Assembly (NCBI GenBank): GCA_023251555.1
Contig: JAHEYN010000001.1
Coordinates: 1-64,000 of the forward strand
Direction of reading: 5' to 3'
Source: Bacteroidota bacterium
GTDB lineage: Bacteria; Bacteroidota; Bacteroidia; AKYH767-A; JAHEYN01
DNA length: 64,000 nt
The notes under the pieces were generated by a model. The model made no database searches, had not been told where the DNA came from, and saw only the letters and a program-made list of their open reading frames with translations. The translations under genes and the position numbers were made by a program. Position 1 is the first letter of the stretch. Each line of letters opens with the position of its first letter. Positions 1-8,490 of the stretch are shown piece after piece.

Positions 1-1
1 T

Positions 2-1093
2 CATAAGGGTTGGAATCAATTCATTCCTTTTATAGCTACCATACTGGGGATTATATTTACCGATCTTTTAATAGGAATTTTAATCGGCTTGGCAGTTGGT
101 GTTTTTTATCTTCTCAGAAGTAATTTTAGAAATCCGTTTACCATAGAGAAGCAGGTAATTTATACGAATGAAACTATTCGTATAGAATTACCGAACCAGG
201 TTTCGTTTTTAAACAAAGCTACAATAAAAGGCACGCTTTGGGATATTCCTGAAAATTCAAAAGTTATAATTGACGCAAGTAAAACGGATTATATTGATAA
301 TGATATTATGGAAATTTTGCAGGATTTTAAAATGATCGTTGCACCAGAAAGAAAGATACAACTTAACATAATCGGGTTGAAAAAAGAGTATCAACCTATT
401 GATCATATCCAGTTTGTAAATGTATTAGATAAGGAAACGCAACAAGGATTAACACCGGAAAATATTTTAAACCTTTTGAAAGAAGGCAACAATCGCTTCA
501 TTAAAGGTAAATGGTCCAAAAAAGAATTTAAACATCAAGTAGATGCAACTTCATCAGGACAATATCCAATGGCAGTTATTTTAAGCTGCATTGATTCAAG
601 GATAACCCCGGAAATGGTATTCGACAGTAACCTTGGCGATTTGATTGCTATACGTATTGCCGGAAACATCATAAATAACGAAATCATAGGAAGCATGGAG
701 CTTTCGCATAAGGAAATAGGCACTAAGCTAATTGTAGTAAAGGGGCACGCAAACTGCGGAGCGATAAATGCAGCTATTCATGATGTTAAGGGAGGCTATA
801 TTGGACTTATTACTGAAAAAATTAAACCTTCAATTGATAAAGCTGTTCAATTGCGTGACGACAAAAATATACAAAATAATTTGTTAGAAGATACTTGTCG
901 TTTAAATATTCAGAATTCAGTATATGAAATTTTAAAAACAAGCCAATACATTACTGGGCAAATTAGTGAAGGCAAGTTAGGTATAGTGTCAGCATATTAT
1001 GATACAAGAACAGGAAATGTGAATTTTGGTGATTTAATTGCATCTAAAGAGAAATTAGAAAAAACAATCTCAATGACAGATAGCGGAAATTAA
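2..1093 (+). CDS. SulP-family anion transporter fused to STAS and beta-carbonic anhydrase (5' truncated by window edge)
   Basis: The frame is open to the window edge, so this is the 3' part of a longer gene; the first codons encode the last membrane helix typical of SulP permeases (GWNQFIPF...FTDLLIGILIGL...RSNFRNPF). A STAS-like segment follows (about 160-440), then a beta-carbonic anhydrase domain (about 450-1080). The zinc ligands and catalytic dyad are visible: C-I-D-S-R with Cys at 587-589, and H-A-N-C with His at 746-748 and Cys at 755-757. SulP-carbonic anhydrase fusions are known in bacteria and are thought to couple bicarbonate/CO2 interconversion to anion transport at the inner membrane. 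A TTG at 89 could be mistaken for the start, but the helix upstream shows otherwise. The gene just downstream is a diverged copy of the C-terminal third of this domain. Confidence 0.9.
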   Translation, partial: HKGWNQFIPFIATILGIIFTDLLIGILIGLAVGVFYLLRSNFRNPFTIEKQVIYTNETIRIELPNQVSFLNKATIKGTLWDIPENSKVIIDASKTDYIDNDIMEILQDFKMIVAPERKIQLNIIGLKKEYQPIDHIQFVNVLDKETQQGLTPENILNLLKEGNNRFIKGKWSKKEFKHQVDATSSGQYPMAVILSCIDSRITPEMVFDSNLGDLIAIRIAGNIINNEIIGSMELSHKEIGTKLIVVKGHANCGAINAAIHDVKGGYIGLITEKIKPSIDKAVQLRDDKNIQNNLLEDTCRLNIQNSVYEILKTSQYITGQISEGKLGIVSAYYDTRTGNVNFGDLIASKEKLEKTISMTDSGN

Positions 1094-1095
1094 AA

Positions 1096-1392
1096 TTGAG
1101 TAATATGGATATAACTGCATATATAACCGGAAAAATTAAACCTTCTATTGAAAAGGCAAAGTTAATACAAACTGATAAGGATACTAATTTAACAGAAAAT
1201 ACTTGTTTATTAAATATGCAAAATTCCGTAAATAAAATTTTAGAAAAAAGCAGTTCTGTTTGTGAGCAAATCAGCAACGAAAAATTAGGCATTGTGTCAG
1301 CCTATTATAATACTACTACGGGAAAAGTTAGATTTGATAACTTAATAGCATCTGAAGAAAATTTAACTGAAACTTTACACGGGAATGAATGA
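1096..1392 (+). pseudogene. Degenerate tandem copy of the carbonic anhydrase C-terminal third
   Basis: This 98-codon frame (TTG at 1096, or ATG at 1105) starts two bases after the carbonic anhydrase stop. It matches the last ~100 residues of that protein block by block: I-x-P-S-I-(D/E)-K-A, T-C-x-L-N-x-Q-N-S-V, I-L-x-x-S, Q-I-S-x-x-K-L-G-I-V-S-A-Y-Y, and L-I-A-S-x-E. None of the zinc-ligand motifs are included, so it cannot be a working anhydrase. The frame is intact, so a translated accessory peptide cannot be excluded. The simplest reading is a tandem duplication of the anhydrase with loss of the front part of the second copy. Confidence 0.7.
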
Positions 1393-1760
1393 AAATACTG
1401 AATAATATATTACTTATGATTATGCTGGTTATAGGTAATTCTGTTTTGCCACAAACCCAAACAGAAATCCATAAGGATGCTCTGCCCGAGGAGGTAAAGG
1501 AGCATCTACATAAAAAGTATAAAAATTGTTCGGTTGTAAATATTGTTAAAATTACCTTCCACAGCGGAATTAGAATTTACAAGTTGGAAGCTCATAAAAA
1601 AATAAACAGAAACAGGAGTACAATTGAAAATATATATTATTTAACTTATGATACTAAAGGAAAACTGATATTAAAAATAAAAGACAGAAAAATCTATTAT
1701 GCTAATTCGCCACCTTCAAAAATGCAAACCTCAACCGGTGATTATAGGTATAGACATTAA
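1389..1760 (+). CDS. Small secreted protein, unknown function
   Basis: A 123-residue protein whose ATG overlaps the preceding stop (ATGA), suggesting translational coupling. Residues 1-23 form a signal peptide ending near L-P-Q-T. The rest is basic, with a short segment (K-L-E-A-H-K-K) and a Y-L-T-Y-D-T-K-G-K-L stretch reminiscent of the PepSY-like/beta-lactamase-inhibitor-like small periplasmic folds of Bacteroidota, which pass from a helix (ALPEEVKEHLHKKY) into beta hairpins. That family assignment is an inference; I do not recognise a specific product. It sits between the anhydrase remnant and the MgtC-like gene. Confidence 0.6.
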   Translation: MKILNNILLMIMLVIGNSVLPQTQTEIHKDALPEEVKEHLHKKYKNCSVVNIVKITFHSGIRIYKLEAHKKINRNRSTIENIYYLTYDTKGKLILKIKDRKIYYANSPPSKMQTSTGDYRYRH

Positions 1761-1831
1761 CCAAATCCATAAATAAACAATATGAAAAAAATCACAATAC
1801 CGTAAAACTCATACCCCATAAATTTTGAAAA

Positions 1832-2308
1832 ATGATGATTGATATAAAAATCGAATTAATATTTGTTGCAAAACTTTTTGTTGCCTTTTTGCTTGGAGCA
1901 TTTGTTGGGCTTGAAAGAGAAAGGCATGGAAGTCCTGCCGGTATAAGAACGTATGCTGCTGTATCTCTTGGCGCTGCTTTATTTACTCTTATAGGACTTC
2001 ATTCAAATGACACTACCGCAGCATCCCGCATAACAGCAAATATCGTAACTGGCATTGGTTTTCTCGGAGCAGGCATTATTTATAAAGACAACACAAAAGG
2101 TTTTACTCACGGATTAACCACAGCATCAACCATTTGGGTAACAGCAGCTATTGGAGTGGCTGTGGCTTATTCAATGTTTATTGTTGCAGTTGCTTCAGCA
2201 ATTGCTATTTATTTTTTGCTTTCACTGCATCACTTTCAATGGTACGTTAGAATTAAAAAGAAATGGGAAATCAAGGAGAATCATAAACATGATGACGATA
2301 GTGAATAA
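1832..2308 (+). CDS. MgtC/SapB family inner-membrane protein
   Basis: The 158-residue protein has the MgtC/SapB core: an early helix ending in G-L-E-R-E-R-x-G-S-P-A-G-I-R-T, a second block T-G-I-G-F-L-G-A-G-I-I, and a third block G-L-T-T-A-S-T-I-W-V-T-A-A-I-G. Four to five membrane segments are evident. The tail is short and charged and lacks the C-terminal cytosolic domain found in Salmonella MgtC, as in many MgtC-like proteins. The family is linked to Mg2+ limitation and acid adaptation, but the molecular activity varies. The location in a block of metal-related genes suggests a role in cation homeostasis. The start is ATG with a possible alternative at the second Met. Confidence 0.9.
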   Translation: MMIDIKIELIFVAKLFVAFLLGAFVGLERERHGSPAGIRTYAAVSLGAALFTLIGLHSNDTTAASRITANIVTGIGFLGAGIIYKDNTKGFTHGLTTASTIWVTAAIGVAVAYSMFIVAVASAIAIYFLLSLHHFQWYVRIKKKWEIKENHKHDDDSE

Positions 2309-2323
2309 CAACCCACATAAAGG

Positions 2324-2647
2324 ATGAACAACAATAAAAAACCTGAACAGTTAAAAGAGGGGATTCAGCAACTCAATGAGCGGCTTCAGAAGCTAAATTA
2401 TGAAGCTCGGCAACTTAATCGTATAGCCGGAATCGGTAATAGTAAGGTTCCTATACTTAGTTATAAGATTCATAAACTCAACGATGAGGTTCAAGAGTTC
2501 AAGGTTGAGACAGAAAAGGACAATACTAATGTAAAGATACTATATGATGAAATTCAAAAGCTAAATGATGAGGCTCAGAGGCTTGAAGAAGAAGTTCAAA
2601 AGATTAAAAATAAATATTCCAATAAAAAACGAGCACATGAAAAATAA
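2324..2647 (+). CDS. Coiled-coil protein, unknown function
   Basis: A 107-residue, highly charged protein with no signal peptide. Leucines and isoleucines recur in heptad-like spacing (QQLNERLQKLNYEARQLNR..., then IQKLNDEAQRLEEEVQKI), so most of the chain should form a coiled coil, broken near residues 38-50 (I-G-N-S-K-V-P). The motif K-L-N-x-E-(A/V)-(R/Q) occurs three times, suggesting growth by internal duplication. It overlaps the next gene by 11 bp. It may be a scaffold or partner for neighbouring proteins; no function can be named. Confidence 0.6.
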   Translation: MNNNKKPEQLKEGIQQLNERLQKLNYEARQLNRIAGIGNSKVPILSYKIHKLNDEVQEFKVETEKDNTNVKILYDEIQKLNDEAQRLEEEVQKIKNKYSNKKRAHEK

Positions 2648-3236
2648 AGTTTCATTTACGATCTGCCTATCTATTGCTATGCTGCTAATTTCCGTATCAG
2701 GCTTTTCTCAGGACAATAACTGCATTGGTGCGGGTGTCTATCTTACTTATGATGATTTTGTAATTAACAAATTGTCTAACACGATAAACTTTAATCAACA
2801 GGGAAGTAAGTTCAAATTCACTTATTGGTATCCAAAAATTAAAATTGTCACCCCTGATCCAACTAAATCTTGGCAGAGAAGTGTTGTTAAATTTAAACCA
2901 GGAAGCATCTACGGATATTATCAGTACAGTAAAAAATATCGTTACACTGAAGGCAGAGGATTTTTTTCTCCTTATGGATATTTTGAAATTATCAAGGAGA
3001 TGAAAGGATTAATTGTGTATAAGCAATACACACGACACCATCATATTAGTGATTATCATTATTACTACAGTATTGACTTCAAATCAGCAATAAAGCCAAT
3101 GGACAAAAAACATTTGTTAGCCGACACAAGCAATTTCAACAATGCAAAATTTATGGAATCAGTATCCCTGATTAAGAATAAATGGGTCAACGATAACAAA
3201 AAAATAATAGATGCTCTGATTAGCGCATATAAATAA
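2637..3236 (+). CDS. Secreted protein, unknown function
   Basis: I place the start at the ATG at 2637 because it opens a clean signal peptide (MKNKVSFTICLSIAMLLISVSGFSQ). A longer frame from 2565 only adds basic residues read through the preceding coiled-coil gene. The mature part (about 175 residues) is rich in Tyr and Lys, with W-Y-P-K-I-K and Y-G-Y-Y-Q-Y-S-K-K-Y-R-Y stretches, and has no metal-binding or catalytic motif that I recognise. It overlaps the upstream gene by 11 bp, which suggests co-transcription. Confidence 0.6.
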   Translation: MKNKVSFTICLSIAMLLISVSGFSQDNNCIGAGVYLTYDDFVINKLSNTINFNQQGSKFKFTYWYPKIKIVTPDPTKSWQRSVVKFKPGSIYGYYQYSKKYRYTEGRGFFSPYGYFEIIKEMKGLIVYKQYTRHHHISDYHYYYSIDFKSAIKPMDKKHLLADTSNFNNAKFMESVSLIKNKWVNDNKKIIDALISAYK

Positions 3237-3347
3237 TTATCAATCAAGGAGTGATAAATGGGAATTAAGTAGAGAAATAATAGTAATACAATTAATGAGA
3301 AAATGAATTGAAAAACCATAGATGTAAATACAACGAAAAAAGAAAAC

Positions 3348-3551
3348 GTGAAAAAAAATTTGCTGGTTATTGCAACGCTTCTTTTGTTATTAGTTGCAGG
3401 TTATTATGCGGACTATACTGTTGATACTAACCATGTGGATTGCTTTGATAATAAAGTAAATCATGTTTTAATTTTTTGTGGAGCAATGATTTTAATCTCA
3501 TTTGCTATTATTTGTTTTTTGCTTTTTTACAAGTTTGATAATGACAAATGA
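3348..3551 (+). CDS. Small two-helix membrane protein
   Basis: A 67-residue protein starting with GTG at 3348. Two hydrophobic stretches are seen (residues 4-21 and 40-62), separated by a ~20-residue loop with two cysteines and an Asp/His/Asn-rich segment (DTNHVDCFDNKVNH). The topology suggests the loop faces the periplasm. A metal-binding loop is possible but this is inference from composition and context only. Confidence 0.45.
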   Translation: MKKNLLVIATLLLLLVAGYYADYTVDTNHVDCFDNKVNHVLIFCGAMILISFAIICFLLFYKFDNDK

Positions 3552-3606
3552 AAAAAAATGAACACCAAACTGATTATAGCCAAGATTATTAAAAAAAGAC
3601 AGTAAA

Positions 3607-3960
3607 ATGAAAAAAACAGTATTAATCGCTTTTGATTTAGTTTGGTTTGTTTTTATTATCACTCTAATATTTAGTTGCAAGAAAACAAATCCGGGAACCC
3701 CAGGTAAAAATGAAATATTTCTTCAATACAAAACATTTAATCCAACACAGCTATCTATACAAAAAGGAACTATGGTCACCTTTATCAACAAGGATAATGC
3801 GAATCATACGGCCACTTCAACCAATAAATTGTTTGATAGCGGAAAATTAGAAAGCGGTGTGTCCTATTCTTACACATTCAGTAATGCGGGAACATATTAT
3901 TTCTACTGCAATTATCATTCATCAAGTTCACAGGAACAAGGAGTAATAATTGTACAATAA
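3607..3960 (+). CDS. Cupredoxin-like lipoprotein
   Basis: The 117-residue protein begins with a lipoprotein signal ending in L-I-F-S-C-K-K. The mature part is a plastocyanin-like beta-sandwich: F-N-P-x-x-L-x-I-x-K-G-x-x-V-x-F-x-N-x-D, then N-H-T-A-T-S with the first His ligand, then G-T-Y-Y-F-Y-C-N-Y-H with Cys and the second His. In plastocyanin-type proteins a Met usually follows the last His by about three residues; here the corresponding stretch is S-S-S-S-Q-E-Q-G, so the axial ligand may be Gln or absent. Likely a periplasmic, membrane-anchored copper-binding or electron-transfer protein in the metal island. Confidence 0.8.
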   Translation: MKKTVLIAFDLVWFVFIITLIFSCKKTNPGTPGKNEIFLQYKTFNPTQLSIQKGTMVTFINKDNANHTATSTNKLFDSGKLESGVSYSYTFSNAGTYYFYCNYHSSSSQEQGVIIVQ

Positions 3961-4047
3961 ACGAAGGGCGTATTATAAAATATATAAAAAAACAATTCTT
4001 AAAGCAAATTAACTAATTCAATTTTTTAATAATTAAAACAAAGTAAT

Positions 4048-6081
4048 ATGATAAGTAAAGCTTCCAACCATAAGCACACCTACGATGCACAAGGCAATAT
4101 AACCTGTTGTACACTGGAGGAGAAAATCTATGCCAAAGCCAATGCTGCGGAATTGATTAAGCCCAAACATCAGCACACGGAAGACGATGGGCACGATCAT
4201 AGGCATGAAAGCTCTGAAGGACCAGCGTGGAAACAATACCTGCCTTTATCTATTAGTTTAATAATGCTTTTGTTGGGAATTGTATTTGACAACTACGTAA
4301 AAGCGGATTTCTTTAAAAGCTATGTACGCCTGGTTTGGTACGTAATTGCATACCTGCCGGTCGGTATTCCGGTAATAAAAGAAGCTGTACAAGCGATACG
4401 CAAAGGAGAATTTTTCACAGAGTTTTTTCTTATGAGCCTTGCGACTATTGGAGCATTCGGTATAAAAGAATATCCTGAAGGCGTGGCCGTAATGTTGTTC
4501 TATGCTATTGGTGAGCTATTTCAGTCCGCAGCCGTTAACCGTGCCAAGCGAAGTATAAAAGCATTGCTTGATATACGTCCGGACAAAGCCATCGTATTAC
4601 GTAATGGAACACTAACGGAAGTCGCACCGGATACAGTAAAGGTTGGCGAAACCATACAAGTAAAAGCCGGAGAAAAAGTGGCATTGGATGGCATAATGCA
4701 ATCAGCCGGAAGTTCTTTTAATACAGCGGCATTAACAGGCGAAAGCAAACCAAATACATTGAAACAGGGTGAAACGGTTCTTGCAGGAATGATTAATCTC
4801 GATAAAGTTGTAGAAATAAAAGTTTCAAAAGTATTTGCGGAAAGTTCACTTGCACGGATTTTGGATATGGTGCAAAACGCTACTTCACGCAAAGCGAAAA
4901 CAGAATTATTCATCCGTAAATTTTCAAAAATATATACCCCGATAGTGGTGTTATTGGCCTTGCTATTGACTTTTGTTCCTTACTTCTTTGTGGAACAGTA
5001 TGTATTTTCACAATGGTTGTATCGTGCACTCATCTTCCTGGTTATCTCCTGTCCTTGTGCATTGGTAATTTCTATTCCCCTCGGATACTTCGGAGGCATA
5101 GGAGCTGCATCACGAAATGGTATTTTGTTTAAAGGCTCCAATTATCTTGACCTGATGACAAAGATAAATACCATTGTAATGGACAAAACAGGTACGTTAA
5201 CCAAAGGCGTTTTCAAAGTTCAGGAAGTAAATGCAGCAAGCCATTCTAAAGATGAATTTGTGGCCATAGTTGCAGCCGTTGAATCCCAATCAACTCATCC
5301 TATTGCAAAAGCCATTGTTGAATATGCGAACGGAAAAGATAAAAATATTCAGGTAAGCAATGTAGAAGAAATTTCAGGACATGGATTAAAAGGAACTTTT
5401 AAAGGATCAGAAGTATTGGCAGGAAATGCAAAGCTGCTTAAAAAATTTAATGTTCCTTATCCGGCAGAAGTTGATGCGATAACGGATACCATTGTAGTTG
5501 CTGCAATAAACAACCAATATGCCGGGTACATTACCATAGCTGATGAATTAAAGGAAGATGCGATGGATGCCGTTTCACAGATGCACCAAACAATTTCTAA
5601 AATTGTAATGCTTTCAGGAGATAAACAAAGCGTTGTAGATAAGATAGCTAAAGAATTGAACATTGTAAATGCTTATGGCAGTTTATTACCTGAACAGAAA
5701 GTACAGAAAGTAGAAGAGCTGAAAAAGGAAAGTCATCGGGTTATCGCTTTTGTTGGAGATGGAATAAACGATGCTCCTGTTCTTGCTTTGAGTGATGTAG
5801 GTATAGCAATGGGCGCTCTCGGAAGTGATGCAGCTATTGAAACTGCGGACGTAATCATACAAACCGATCAACCCTCCAAAATTATTACTGCCATTAAAAT
5901 CAGTAAAGCTACCCAACGGATTGTGTGGCAGAACATATCATTGGCTTTTAGTGTAAAAATTATTGTATTGGCTTTGGGTGCTGGAGGACTTGCTACTATG
6001 TGGGAGGCCGTATTCGCTGATGTTGGTGTAGCTCTGCTGGCAATATTAAATGCGATTCGGATCCAAAAAATGAAATTTTAA
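4048..6081 (+). CDS. zntA: Heavy-metal P-type ATPase, Zn/Cd/Pb exporter type (P1B-2)
   Basis: A 677-residue ATP-driven exporter. Motifs in order: transmembrane ion-binding C-P-C (Cys335, Cys337), phosphorylation site D-K-T-G-T-L-T-K-G (Asp379), the H-P dipeptide typical of P1B ATPases (His417), and G-D-G-I-N-D-A-P near residue 570. The last helix contains A-D-V-G-V-A-L-L-A-I-L-N-A, whose Asp is characteristic of the Zn2+/Cd2+/Pb2+ subgroup. Instead of a classical HMA domain the N-terminus has T-C-C-T followed by a His/Asp cluster (KHQHTEDDGHDHRHE), a plausible soft-metal sensor or loading site. The stop overlaps the start of the DUF1345 gene by one base, so the two are almost certainly one transcript. 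Confidence 0.92.
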   Translation: MISKASNHKHTYDAQGNITCCTLEEKIYAKANAAELIKPKHQHTEDDGHDHRHESSEGPAWKQYLPLSISLIMLLLGIVFDNYVKADFFKSYVRLVWYVIAYLPVGIPVIKEAVQAIRKGEFFTEFFLMSLATIGAFGIKEYPEGVAVMLFYAIGELFQSAAVNRAKRSIKALLDIRPDKAIVLRNGTLTEVAPDTVKVGETIQVKAGEKVALDGIMQSAGSSFNTAALTGESKPNTLKQGETVLAGMINLDKVVEIKVSKVFAESSLARILDMVQNATSRKAKTELFIRKFSKIYTPIVVLLALLLTFVPYFFVEQYVFSQWLYRALIFLVISCPCALVISIPLGYFGGIGAASRNGILFKGSNYLDLMTKINTIVMDKTGTLTKGVFKVQEVNAASHSKDEFVAIVAAVESQSTHPIAKAIVEYANGKDKNIQVSNVEEISGHGLKGTFKGSEVLAGNAKLLKKFNVPYPAEVDAITDTIVVAAINNQYAGYITIADELKEDAMDAVSQMHQTISKIVMLSGDKQSVVDKIAKELNIVNAYGSLLPEQKVQKVEELKKESHRVIAFVGDGINDAPVLALSDVGIAMGALGSDAAIETADVIIQTDQPSKIITAIKISKATQRIVWQNISLAFSVKIIVLALGAGGLATMWEAVFADVGVALLAILNAIRIQKMKF

Positions 6082-6761
6082 TGGGGAAAGTAAAACATAA
6101 AAAACAAAGCTTGATTAAAAGGGTAAGTGGATTTCAAAAATTATTTTTTTGTATCACACTTTCAACTTGCGTATATATAATTATGTCAATCTTTCAGCTT
6201 GAAATACTTAGCCGGATAGTTTTAGGTTGGGATACCTTTTGTCTTTCAATGATCTCACTCAGTTGGATACTTTTTTTCTCAACTACTTATGAAGATCAAT
6301 GTGCAGTTTTTGAAAAACAAGATGACGGTATTAAGGTAATTTTTACCATCGTGATTATCTCAGCTTTCTTCAGCGTATTTGGAACCTTATTACTCTTGAT
6401 AGAAAAAAATGAAGCCGATAAAAGATTTCACATGCTTGTTTCGATGTCAACAATTGTACTTTCATGGATTTTGCTACATACGATCTTTACTATTCGATAT
6501 GCCCACCTGTATCATGACCATAACAAGTTAAATACGGGAAGCAATATAGGAGGCATTGACTTTCCAAAAGAGACACAACCGGATTATGTTGACTTTGCTT
6601 ATTTCTCTTTTGTTATTGGCATGACATTCCAAGTCTCTGATATTATAGTAACCTCAAGGGTTATAAGAAGATTCGTTTTAATGCATGGCTTGATCTCTTT
6701 TGTGTTTAATACAATAATTGTGGCCTTGGCAATCAATACTATCTCTAATCTCAATAAATAA
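6081..6761 (+). CDS. DUF1345-family inner-membrane protein
   Basis: A 226-residue protein with five to six hydrophobic segments. The C-terminal half carries the DUF1345 signature: D-Y-V-D-F-A-Y-F-S-F-V-I-G-M-T-F-Q-V-S-D, then S-R-V-I-R-R-F-V-L-M-H-G-L, then F-N-T-I-I-V-A-L-A-I-N. The family has no established function. A His/Tyr loop (YAHLYHDHN, near residue 144) precedes the signature. The gene starts inside the stop codon of the Zn/Cd ATPase (TAATG), so it is translationally coupled to a metal exporter, which suggests a role in cation homeostasis. Confidence 0.85.
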   Translation: MGKVKHKKQSLIKRVSGFQKLFFCITLSTCVYIIMSIFQLEILSRIVLGWDTFCLSMISLSWILFFSTTYEDQCAVFEKQDDGIKVIFTIVIISAFFSVFGTLLLLIEKNEADKRFHMLVSMSTIVLSWILLHTIFTIRYAHLYHDHNKLNTGSNIGGIDFPKETQPDYVDFAYFSFVIGMTFQVSDIIVTSRVIRRFVLMHGLISFVFNTIIVALAINTISNLNK

Positions 6762-6820
6762 ATTATTAATAAGAATTTAGCCATAGCAAAATCAAAAATG
6801 GAATGTGCCTAAAAAGTCAA

Positions 6821-7272
6821 ATGATAAAATATCTGTATATACTAATTGCCCTTTGCATATCGAACGGAATGTTTGCACAAGGGCATAATCATTCTGACCA
6901 TGAAGAAGGGACAGAAACTCATAAAGAACCGCCTCATGGTGAGAATTATTGGATGCTGGAAAATACAAGCTCGAAGTGGTTTTGGATGTTATGACAAGTG
7001 AAGAAAAGCTCAGTGTCTTTATGCTAAAATCAAACCTCAAATCCCTTGATTTAAAAGATGCAAGTGGAAGCGCTACGTTCCGATATAAAGACGGAAAGGA
7101 AATAACCTACGAGCTGAAAAAAGTGAATTCAGAAAAACTGTATTGTAATATAGGAGATATTATAAATGGATTTGTTGTAGTAATTAAGCTAAAATACAAA
7201 GGAAAAGAATATAGCGGAGTTTGTGAGTATCCGGGGTTAACAGAGCATTTAAAGAAAAACAAAGTAAAATGA
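6821..7272 (+). pseudogene. Frameshifted secreted PHG-type metal-associated protein
   Basis: Two overlapping frames make one protein. The first (ATG 6821; an upstream ATG at 6803 is less likely) encodes a signal peptide ending in G-M-F-A-Q and a His/Glu-rich stretch reaching P-P-H-G-E-N, then runs out of frame to a stop at 6992-6994. The second frame picks up at about 6943-6952 with D-A-G-K-Y-K-L-E-V-V-L-D and runs to 7272. In related small periplasmic proteins a P-H-G-G segment leads directly into A-G-x-Y-x-x-E, so one extra base near 6940-6950 appears to break the gene. It may be a real pseudogene, an assembly error or, less likely, recoding. The downstream frame overlaps the M28 peptidase start by 4 bp. 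Confidence 0.65.
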
Positions 7273-8471
7273 AAAGGCGAATTTTTATTGTGATCCTGAC
7301 TGCGATGTTTCATATTGGAAGATCACAAGTACCTACTGTTACAAACTTATTAAACGATGTTCGCATTGATTCAATGAAAATGTTTGTGGAAGAATTAACC
7401 GGATTAAAACAGGTTGTTATTAATGGTGTTTTAGATACAATTAATTCCCGGTACGCATATAGCCCCGGTAATGCCAAAGCATTTTATTATTTGAAGCAAA
7501 AGTTTCAACAGTATGGACTTTCGGTGGATTCATTAGCATTTAATCCAACAGGTAAAAATGTTTTTGGAATAAAATATGGCACAAAATATCCGAATCAAAA
7601 ATATATTTTAGGCGCACACTACGACAACCACCCTCCGTTCAATGTGGCTCCTGGCGCAGATGACAATGCCAGCGGAACGGCTGCTGTAATTGAAGCTGCA
7701 CGTATTTTTTCTAATTATAATTTTTCATATACCATTGTATTTGCAGGATGGGATGAAGAAGAACTTGGATTATTAGGCAGCATCGCTTATGTGAATAACG
7801 CATTATCAAATAACGATAGCATTTTAGGCTACATAAATCTTGATATGCTTGGATGGGATGGAAATAATGATTCCATAGCAGATATCAATGTGAAACCTGT
7901 GGCAAACTCTTTAGCTCTGGCTAATAAAGCCTTAATGCTTAATACAACATACAGTATCGGATTGTCAATTCATACTGTTAATCCGGGTAATACATCAACA
8001 GATCATGCTCCCTTTTGGAATAACGGATTAACCGCAATAGGGATTGATGAAGCATACGATACTGATTTTAATCCTTACTGGCATACGCTGGCCGATTCAT
8101 TAGGCCAGTTTAATTTATCTTATTACGAAAGGGTAGCAAAACTTGCTTATGCAACTCTTGCTGAATGTGCCTTAGATACAGCATATACCATAGGCATTAA
8201 TGAACCTCAGATTTTTGACAATACAATTCAGTTATACCCCAATCCATTTTCAGAATCACTATCTGTTTCATTTGCAAACCCTGTTTCTTCCATGCTTCGC
8301 TTGACAATTGTAAATACACTTGGAGAGATTTGTTATGTAACAATTTTGCCTGAAGGAATAAATAGACATACAGTGGAAATGAATACCCTGAATCCGGGAA
8401 TTTATTATTACCAGGTTAAGCTATTGAATGGACAAATTATTGAACAAGGAAAAATAATCAAGATGAATTAA
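7269..8471 (+). CDS. Secreted M28 zinc aminopeptidase with type A T9SS sorting tail
   Basis: A 400-residue metallopeptidase. After a signal peptide (to about residue 19) the M28 fold shows its dinuclear zinc site: G-A-H-Y-D (His117), G-A-D-D-N-A-S-G (131-138 region), W-D-E-E-E-L-G with the catalytic Glu, Y-I-N-L-D-M-L and Y-W-H-T. The C-terminal ~80 residues (from I-Q-L-Y-P-N-P-F) are a type A T9SS sorting domain ending in the usual basic strand (QGKIIKMN), so the protein should be exported and anchored on or released from the cell surface. It overlaps the frameshifted gene upstream by 4 bp. A peptidase inside a metal-resistance transcript is unexpected. Confidence 0.9.
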   Translation: MKRRIFIVILTAMFHIGRSQVPTVTNLLNDVRIDSMKMFVEELTGLKQVVINGVLDTINSRYAYSPGNAKAFYYLKQKFQQYGLSVDSLAFNPTGKNVFGIKYGTKYPNQKYILGAHYDNHPPFNVAPGADDNASGTAAVIEAARIFSNYNFSYTIVFAGWDEEELGLLGSIAYVNNALSNNDSILGYINLDMLGWDGNNDSIADINVKPVANSLALANKALMLNTTYSIGLSIHTVNPGNTSTDHAPFWNNGLTAIGIDEAYDTDFNPYWHTLADSLGQFNLSYYERVAKLAYATLAECALDTAYTIGINEPQIFDNTIQLYPNPFSESLSVSFANPVSSMLRLTIVNTLGEICYVTILPEGINRHTVEMNTLNPGIYYYQVKLLNGQIIEQGKIIKMN

Positions 8472-8490
8472 AGTAAAATAATACTTCGCC

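Noticed and set aside
1782-1805. Seven-codon frame MKKITIP
   Set aside because: Too short to support as a gene, although it looks like the start of a lost secreted protein.
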